From NCBI GenBank assembly GCA_900547765.1, contig URIA01000038.1, forward strand, positions 1-22,185: 22,185 bases of DNA, in the 5' to 3' direction. Origin of the DNA: an uncultured Collinsella sp. Lineage in GTDB: Bacteria > Actinomycetota > Coriobacteriia > Coriobacteriales > Coriobacteriaceae. Below, one piece after another: positions 17,259 through 22,185 of the stretch; positions within the stretch are counted from its first letter, which is position 1, and each line of letters begins with the position of its first letter. Both the position numbers and the translations under genes were made by a program. The notes under the pieces were generated by a model. The model worked only from the letters and a program-made list of their open reading frames with translations, was not told the origin of the DNA and did not search any database.

Positions 17259-17402
17259 TCAAGCTCTTCCTACAAGAGAGTCGGAATCGGACATCTCCTC
17301 CGACGAACCTGGCAATCGGGCGGTTGTAATATCTTTTTCAACCGCCCGATTGCCACAATAGATTTGAGCATCCGCCCACAAACGTCCGCGTTTTATACCC
17401 AT
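17259..17402 (-). CDS. Possible small ORF upstream of the ABC exporter
   Basis: A 47-codon frame starts at an ATG with AAAGGA about 4 nt upstream. It begins MGIKRGRLWADAQIYCGNRA and ends DSLVGRA, with a Ser/Asp/Glu-rich tail. It ends 94 bases before the exporter start on the same strand. The perfect inverted repeat at 17311-17354 lies inside it. It could be a leader peptide that couples translation to hairpin folding, or a chance frame. No family was recognised. Confidence 0.22.
   Translation of the reverse strand: MGIKRGRLWADAQIYCGNRAVEKDITTARLPGSSEEMSDSDSLVGRA
17311..17354. repeat. Perfect 16-base inverted repeat (strong hairpin)
   Basis: GGCAATCGGGCGGTTG (17311-17326) and CAACCGCCCGATTGCC (17339-17354) are exact reverse complements around a 12-base A+T-rich loop. 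Neither strand has a T-run after the stem. It sits about 147 bases upstream of the exporter start and about 125 bases beyond the 3' end of the methyltransferase remnant. It could be an attenuator, a processed 3' end or a regulator site. Confidence 0.9.
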
Positions 17403-17479
17403 CAAATCCTTTGCCTTTTGTCGTCTAGACTAGAAAAATCGCTCGAAATAACGCAACCGGCCTGCTCGCTTGAAGAAAC

Positions 17480-18310
17480 CTAAGCCCGTAACGTAGATGT
17501 GCAAACTTCCGAAACGCCTTGCGCGGCATAGTGCGTATAAACTTCGTCAACCGCCTCAGAAATATCTGAGTATCGCGCCGGGTCAAAAGCATACGATGTC
17601 GCAGCTATATCCTGCACCCATTCGGAACGCGGATTAATTGAATAGCCACACAGCATCATCATACATGCATCTAGACCTGATTTCCCAAGTATCCGACGTA
17701 TTGATGAGAGCATCGCGGGTCGCCCCTGCACCATCGTCGTCACCCCTATTAGCAGTATTTACCGTTTTTCTCTAAATGCGTATCGCCACCCTTAAGAATA
17801 CAAAGTGTTTTATCCAGACCCGATTGTCCTCCATCTCAAACGAAGGGATAAGGAATCTCATCCGGAATCGGCAGTAACGGAGGATTCACAACGACAAGCG
17901 AAAAACATGAGTCATCTCTCAGAGGGGAGTAAAGGCTCCCCTCAAGCACCCTAGTTTCGTCATCCAAAGAGTTGATGGCAGTGTTTTTCTTACAAAGGTC
18001 GACAACAAAAGGGTTGATTTCTACAGATGTTACATCCATGCCACAGTTGGTAAGTATCAGGCCCTGTATTCTGGGGCCAGAACACAAATCGAGAGCCTTC
18101 CGTGCGCTCTGCGGTGTAAGGCGCCAATCTCAGCAAATCTGTCCCACAATACTGCGCTGAAGAACAAGACGGAACCCCTGAGCCAAACTCCCCTATACCT
18201 TATTAAGGCTAAGACAGGCAAGTTCACGCACCCGGCATATTCCAGAATAACATCCTATTGTTTTAGATGCTCTACAAGCATGAACAGCCGCGAATCGGAA
18301 AGATCTTCTA
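17480..18310 (-). pseudogene. Decayed class I SAM-dependent methyltransferase
   Basis: Three short frames form one former protein of about 275 residues. The N-terminal part reads KLEDLSDSRLFMLVEHLKQ, then an in-frame TAG (18255-18257). The same frame continues through RYRGVWLRGS and WDRFAEIGAL. A one-base loss near 18114 shifts to TPQSARKALDLCSGPRIQGL, which is motif I. Next come VTSVEINPF, the acidic motif II, and VVVNPPLLPIPDE, the NPP motif. An in-frame TGA (17836-17838) interrupts the frame, which continues as DGGQSGLDKTLCILKGG. A second shift near 17755 leads to GRPAMLSSIRRILGKSG, and the frame ends at 17480. Two nonsense codons and two frameshifts make activity very unlikely. The 5' end stops where the right FHA repeat begins, so the start may have been lost by recombination. 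The original substrate is unknown. Confidence 0.72.
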
Positions 18311-18323
18311 GTTTCGCCCCGAC

Positions 18324-18862
18324 TGACCGCCAAGGGCCAAAATGGCCTCTCCATCCCCAGGCGACTGGCTCTGGCGCGCCGAGGAGTGTCCCCAAGTGCC
18401 GGCAGAAAAGAAACGTCCCCATCTGCCGGCTAGAGAGCACCGAAGAGGATGGCGTAGGTAGTGGATTCGCCGAGCTTGAGCTCGTCGCCGGGATTGAGTT
18501 GGGCGGAACGGCCGGGCTCGACCTGAATGCAGACGCGCGTGGCCCCGTTTACCACCACGGTTCCGTTGGTGGACGACAAGTCCTCGACGTGCCAGATATT
18601 TTGAGCATCGCACCAGATATGGGCATGGCGGGCCGAGACATCGTCGCCGACGTCGGTAATATCGCCCTCACCAGTGGCCAGCGCGCCAATCTCAACACCC
18701 TGCTCACTCGGCTGAATCCAGCGCGGGGCGCTCACGACAAAACTGTTTTGTACGCGCAGCAAGCCCAAGGGGTGCGCCGGGGCGGGTTCGCGTTCGCCCG
18801 CGGTCATCGACATGCCAAGCGAACGCGGCGTGGAGGTGCCTCCGCCACAGGTCGCGTGCGCG
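18324..18862. repeat. Right copy of diverged direct repeat (inside the intact FHA gene)
   Basis: This is the partner of 11588-12117: the last ~430 bases of the full-length FHA gene plus about 105 bases beyond its stop. Here the homology continues without a break into the rest of the gene, so this copy is the one in native context on the 5' side. Confidence 0.85.
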
Positions 18863-19368
18863 TAGTCGATGGCATAGTTCACCGAGGACCGCACATCCGC
18901 CGAACAACCGACGGCGACAAACAGCACCAGCACGGCCTCGGCGCGCTCGGCGGGCATGAGTTCCGCCGCCTGGGACAGGCGATCGAGCGCGTTGCGATAG
19001 AGATTCGTGTCCTGGTGGCACTCTTCGAGCGCGCGTACCATCGGTTCACCTGCAGGACCGCACACCATATTGATCACAGCCGTGGAGTCCATGGGATTGC
19101 GCTGGCGCAGGGCCAGTTGCGACATAATACGCGCAGCCGAGGTACCGTATTCGGCAAAGTAGCGCTGCTGAAGCGTGCCGACCGGCGCGCGAACGATAAA
19201 GCGGGAAACCCAAGAGCGATCGGCGGCTCGGCTCTGCGGGCTGCGGCCGTCGGCGAGCGGACGGGACGAAAGCACCAAGCCGCACAGCTCGATATGGCTC
19301 AGATGCGCCGCGCGCTTAAAGATGTCAAACATGGCCCCGCATGGGGTGAGCTCAACTTGAGATGCCAT
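18430..19368 (-). CDS. FHA-domain protein, full length
   Basis: This 312-residue protein probably reads out phosphorylation by the kinase encoded immediately upstream; FHA domains bind phosphothreonine peptides. The N-terminal half (about 1-170) is a helical, alanine-rich domain that I do not recognise. The C-terminal FHA domain (about 225-308) has IGALATGEG, SARHAHIWC (245-253) and LSSTNGTVVVNG (264-275), with the Ser, His and Asn-Gly landmarks intact. Its ATG lies three bases after the kinase stop, so the two are probably translationally coupled. No membrane segment or signal peptide is visible. Its last ~140 codons are duplicated, in diverged form, at 11694-12117. Confidence 0.85.
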   Translation of the reverse strand: MASQVELTPCGAMFDIFKRAAHLSHIELCGLVLSSRPLADGRSPQSRAADRSWVSRFIVRAPVGTLQQRYFAEYGTSAARIMSQLALRQRNPMDSTAVINMVCGPAGEPMVRALEECHQDTNLYRNALDRLSQAAELMPAERAEAVLVLFVAVGCSADVRSSVNYAIDYAHATCGGGTSTPRSLGMSMTAGEREPAPAHPLGLLRVQNSFVVSAPRWIQPSEQGVEIGALATGEGDITDVGDDVSARHAHIWCDAQNIWHVEDLSSTNGTVVVNGATRVCIQVEPGRSAQLNPGDELKLGESTTYAILFGAL

Positions 19369-19371
19369 GAC

Positions 19372-21216
19372 CTAGGCCTCCTTGGTCGTAGAAATAGAAT
19401 CGGACGATACTTCGACAGGTCCGCCAAAAGTACGGGCAGCTGCGGCTCCACCGGCAAGCGGAGTCGCCATCTGGGCTTTTGTGCGTCGCGGTGCCGAAAC
19501 GGGAAGTTCAAAGGCAAAGCCCATCGCAAGCAAAAACCACGTAAGCGTATAGGTTGCAACCAGAGCGGCAACAAGGCCGCCCATCACGGCGCGTTGGGAA
19601 AATACGCTACATGCAGCCACAACCAGCACCGGAACCTCGCAGGCAGAAAGCGCAAGCACACCCTGCAGGAACCCCGAGCGCCGATTGCGCGCAAGTGCCC
19701 CCGCGGCAACGCCGGCTATGCCTGGCAGCGCCAAAGCCAGTGCGGCAATAATACCCGGTAGCGACCCAGACCACACGAGCGATCCCAAAATCGCCGTCAC
19801 GCGAGCGCCCGACGCCAGCAGCGCGGCCGAAACCACGACCACAGCCCAAACCACGCCACAGACGACCGTCGCGCCGACCATCAGCGCGCGACGAACCGCG
19901 CGGCCAGACGCATCCATGGGGCACGGCGTGAGCGGCTCGCCGCGGAGCGAACGACCGACATTTTGCGCATAGTGGTCACAAAACGCCGAGAGCGCCGCCT
20001 CGACCGCCGCCGGCTCGGGACGATCTTTTTGATGGCTGGACAGACAGGCCATCACCACGTCGAACAGCTGGGCATCGACAAACGCCAGCGCATCGCGTAG
20101 CTCTTCGGAATCCGGCTCAAGCCCTAGCTGCTGGGCCTGCTCGGCCGCGGCGAGCGCCACATCGGGCTCACGACGAAGCAGCTGAGTCAAATCGCAACCG
20201 GGCGCATGGGCACCAATGGGATAGTCGGGCCGCGTGTCCATCTTGAGACGGTAGGGGCTCGCGATGTCGCGCGTCTTTTTGCGCGAACCCGAGGTGCCCG
20301 AAGTGCTCGGCGCGGCTTCGTATGGCGCGACGCCGGCAATGAGCTCGTAAACCGTGCTTGCCGCGGCATAGACGTCAATCGCCGGCGACATACGCAAAGC
20401 GCGTAGGTCGGGAATATCGTCAGTGAGCATCTCGGGCGGGGCGTAGGCAACCGTCGCGCGACGCAGCGTGGCATAACGCTCCGTAAACGACGCCTTGCCG
20501 CCGGTACCGGCCACGGCCGACGCAGGCTCAAGCGCCAGCGACGAGCCAAAGTCGATCAGGCACAGGTCAAAGGTGCCCTCGGCAAGCTGCCGGTCAAGCG
20601 GTAGACGCGCCGTGCGCACCATAATATTAGCGGGCGAGATATCGCGATGGACAAAGCCCTCGCCCACCAGGCTCATACGGCAGAGCAGATCGAACAGGTC
20701 GCGACCCAGACGCGCCGCCACAAGCGGCGACAGGCGTCCGGCATCGTCCACGGCAAGTCGCGAACGCAAGCGGGCAAGCGTCTCGCCCTCGACCCATTCC
20801 ATGACAATTGCAGGCACACCGTCAACCTCGCCCCAGCCATAGAGGCGGGGAAAGCCCTTAAGGCCCGAAAGGGCGCGATGGCATTCATATTCCTCGCGAA
20901 ATGCCGCTTTGAACTTGGCGACCAGCGCCTCATGGGCGGCATCGTCGTCAAACTCATCGCGCGTCGGCAAGATGAGCTGTTTGAGTGCTACGGCCTCGCC
21001 TTGGGCGTTGACGGCACGCGTCACGCGGCCGATACCGCCACGGCGCATGGTGGCATCGTCGGCAAACAGTATCGTAAAACGACGCAGATAGGCAGGCAGT
21101 TCGTCCTGACCGAGCGCAATGGCCGGCTCAAACCCGTCGACACGCGCCAGGCGCAGGCCGACCATGGGATCGCGACCGAGCGATTGTGGTGTGGTGGATG
21201 CAAGATCGGTCATCAT
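19372..21216 (-). CDS. Membrane-bound Ser/Thr protein kinase
   Basis: This 614-residue protein is an Hanks-type kinase with C-terminal membrane segments. The kinase domain shows a glycine-loop equivalent GGIGRV (60-65), VALKQ with the ATP-anchoring Lys79, an alpha-C Glu near 109, the catalytic loop HRDISPAN (190-197), DFGSS (222-226) and APPE (259-262). HRDISPAN differs slightly from the usual HRDLKPxN but keeps Asp192 and Asn197. A stretch from about 430 to 575 holds four to five hydrophobic segments; no PASTA repeats are present. The start ATG overlaps the stop of the upstream secreted-protein gene (ATGA), and the FHA gene follows three bases after its stop. The arrangement suggests one signalling unit: a sensor-like secreted protein, a kinase and a phosphothreonine reader. 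Confidence 0.9.
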   Translation of the reverse strand: MMTDLASTTPQSLGRDPMVGLRLARVDGFEPAIALGQDELPAYLRRFTILFADDATMRRGGIGRVTRAVNAQGEAVALKQLILPTRDEFDDDAAHEALVAKFKAAFREEYECHRALSGLKGFPRLYGWGEVDGVPAIVMEWVEGETLARLRSRLAVDDAGRLSPLVAARLGRDLFDLLCRMSLVGEGFVHRDISPANIMVRTARLPLDRQLAEGTFDLCLIDFGSSLALEPASAVAGTGGKASFTERYATLRRATVAYAPPEMLTDDIPDLRALRMSPAIDVYAAASTVYELIAGVAPYEAAPSTSGTSGSRKKTRDIASPYRLKMDTRPDYPIGAHAPGCDLTQLLRREPDVALAAAEQAQQLGLEPDSEELRDALAFVDAQLFDVVMACLSSHQKDRPEPAAVEAALSAFCDHYAQNVGRSLRGEPLTPCPMDASGRAVRRALMVGATVVCGVVWAVVVVSAALLASGARVTAILGSLVWSGSLPGIIAALALALPGIAGVAAGALARNRRSGFLQGVLALSACEVPVLVVAACSVFSQRAVMGGLVAALVATYTLTWFLLAMGFAFELPVSAPRRTKAQMATPLAGGAAAARTFGGPVEVSSDSISTTKEA

Positions 21217-22118
21217 AGGGCAAGCGCCGCCACGTTATTGTTGAAGTTACCGAGCGCGACGTCATCATCGCCGTAATGGCCGACCCATTGACATAGGTTG
21301 GTGTAACAGCCCCACAGATTGGCATACTGCTGATACCACTTTGACCGGGGCGAGAATGTCTGACGACCGAACTCGGCTCGAATGACAAACATCTCCCCGA
21401 CCAAGCTGTCGCACGGCCTGGGATCTCCCGTAGAGTTATAGGTCGAAACCACGTCATTGGCACGAGAAACATAGCCGTCGAGCATGTTGTACTTGGCCAC
21501 AAGCCAACTGTGAATGCTCTCTTCCTCAGCAGCGGAAAGGCCACCGGAGTTTGCATCGTTGTCAGTGTTGCCGCCCGTCGAGGCGCCATTTCCAGACCCT
21601 CCGACAGAGGAACCCGACCCAGAACCGCCGCCCGAACTCGGCGAATCCGAGCCGGAGCCAGAAGTATCCGAGCTACCGGGCTTTCCGGACTGCTGGGCGT
21701 CCTGCTCCTTTTGCTGCTCGACCTTATTCACCGTTGCCGCCACGCTATTGTTGGACAATCGATCGATGATCTTGGTGTTGGTGAGCACGATGGTTTTGCC
21801 ATTGGCAAGCGTGACTTCGTTGTCCGGGGCCTCGGCGCCGTCCGCATCGTCGGTGCCAAACACAATATGCCCGACCACACTTGCCCAAGCATATCCAGTC
21901 GTGGTGCCCAGATCGCTTTTGGCCTCATGCCCCACGCGCGGTTCGCGTGCGGCATGCGCCTGCATCATGGACGGCACGGTCATGCCATAGGCAGAAACGC
22001 CAGCTATGACCAGCACCAGCGAGCACGATAGCAGTGCGTACGCCCGCGGCGCCAAGCCCAGTCGGCGTCGTATGCGCACCGCGGCGCCGCGCTTTGTCTG
22101 AGTGCCACCGGGCCGCAT
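21213..22118 (-). CDS. Secreted or membrane-anchored protein with Ser/Gly-rich linker
   Basis: This 301-residue protein is of unknown function. A basic N-terminus (RIRRRLGL) is followed by one hydrophobic segment (about 27-47, LLSCSLVLVIAGVSAYGM), which is either an anchor or an uncleaved signal. An N-terminal extracytoplasmic part contains EVTLANGKTIVLTNTKIIDR. A low-complexity Ser/Gly/Asp linker spans about 145-192. The C-terminal region (about 195-301) is rich in aromatic residues and has Cys in RPCDSL and LWGCYTNLC, possibly disulfide-bonded. The start has GGAGGAGAAC 2 nt upstream of the ATG (GGAGG at 7 nt). It heads the kinase/FHA operon and overlaps the kinase start by four bases, which suggests it acts outside the cell as a partner or input of the kinase. 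Confidence 0.78.
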   Translation of the reverse strand: MRPGGTQTKRGAAVRIRRRLGLAPRAYALLSCSLVLVIAGVSAYGMTVPSMMQAHAAREPRVGHEAKSDLGTTTGYAWASVVGHIVFGTDDADGAEAPDNEVTLANGKTIVLTNTKIIDRLSNNSVAATVNKVEQQKEQDAQQSGKPGSSDTSGSGSDSPSSGGGSGSGSSVGGSGNGASTGGNTDNDANSGGLSAAEEESIHSWLVAKYNMLDGYVSRANDVVSTYNSTGDPRPCDSLVGEMFVIRAEFGRQTFSPRSKWYQQYANLWGCYTNLCQWVGHYGDDDVALGNFNNNVAALAL

Positions 22119-22137
22119 GCGTTCTCCTCCAAATCAG

Positions 22138-22160
22138 AACCACCCTTAAAAAGGGTGGTT
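22138..22160. terminator. Perfect 10-base hairpin upstream of the secreted-protein gene
   Basis: AACCACCCTT and AAGGGTGGTT pair around a 3-base loop. On the plus strand the tail TGCTCTTA follows; on the minus strand the hairpin sits 20 bases before the ATG and just ahead of the ribosome site. It may end transcription coming from beyond the window or act as a leader hairpin for the kinase operon. A TATACC box on the minus strand just beyond it (about 22167-22172) could be a -10 element, but its -35 partner would be at or beyond the edge. Confidence 0.45.
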
Positions 22161-22185
22161 TGCTCTTAGGGTATAACCCACGGGC

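Larger units (their letters stand above)
17165..17479. other. Region upstream of the ABC exporter
   Basis: This 315-base A+T-rich stretch holds a perfect 16-base inverted repeat and a possible 47-codon minus-strand frame, both listed separately. The promoter of the ABC gene should be here; no convincing box pair was identified. Confidence 0.5.

Noticed and set aside
11588..18862. An insertion sequence or integrase-driven element
   Set aside because: No transposase, integrase, terminal inverted repeats or tRNA attachment site can be seen. The flanking copies are diverged gene ends rather than short target duplications.
18280..19761. 493-codon plus-strand frame across the FHA and kinase genes
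   Set aside because: It is antisense to two genes with recognisable domains. Its Gly/Arg/His-rich translation looks like a mirror of GC-rich codons.
1..22185. CRISPR arrays, tRNA or rRNA genes
   Set aside because: No regularly spaced repeats, cloverleaf with a CCA-type 3' end, or conserved rRNA segment was found on either strand.

Overview
The window reads as a high-GC, anaerobic actinobacterium. The best guess is class Coriobacteriia (Collinsella-like). This is inferred from GC-rich codon use, a single-chain pyruvate:ferredoxin oxidoreductase, a very large SLH-anchored surface protein, and a protein kinase/FHA operon. No rRNA or marker gene is present to confirm it. Most host genes lie on the minus strand.

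Layout. (1) 1-7324, minus: most of a giant secreted protein of at least 2441 residues. It has two calcineurin-like phosphoesterase domains, a beta-helix-like region, Ig-like and InlB-type repeats, and C-terminal SLH domains that run off the left edge. (2) 7325-7702: intergenic, with a long inverted repeat and a short tandem repeat. (3) 7703-11242, minus: nifJ, with a long leader region upstream. (4) About 11588-12117 and 18324-18862: two diverged direct copies of the 3' part of an FHA-domain gene, the left one truncated. They bracket about 6.2 kb. (5) Between them is a mosaic island, most of it visibly richer in A+T than its surroundings. It holds a radical SAM/SPASM peptide maturase, two small Cys/Asp-rich precursor peptides, a 35-residue membrane peptide and a terminator (plus strand), then a convergent ABC exporter and a decayed methyltransferase (minus strand), plus two GC-rich gene scraps. 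(6) 18430-22118, minus: an intact operon of a secreted linker protein, a membrane Ser/Thr kinase and a full-length FHA protein, joined by an ATGA overlap and then a gap of a few bases.

The most interesting system is the peptide cassette at 12684-14811. Both precursors start MKHIHP, then diverge, yet each carries three modules of the form C-x(2-5)-D-x-C. Almost every Cys also has an Asp three to five residues downstream, the spacing used by Cys-to-Asp thioether (ranthipeptide) enzymes. The SPASM enzyme is the natural modifying partner and the convergent ABC protein a plausible exporter. No leader peptidase is visible. The right end of the island is a single methyltransferase broken by two nonsense codons and two frameshifts. 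Together with the duplicated FHA end, this points to acquisition by recombination within or next to the FHA gene, which otherwise would lie directly beside nifJ.
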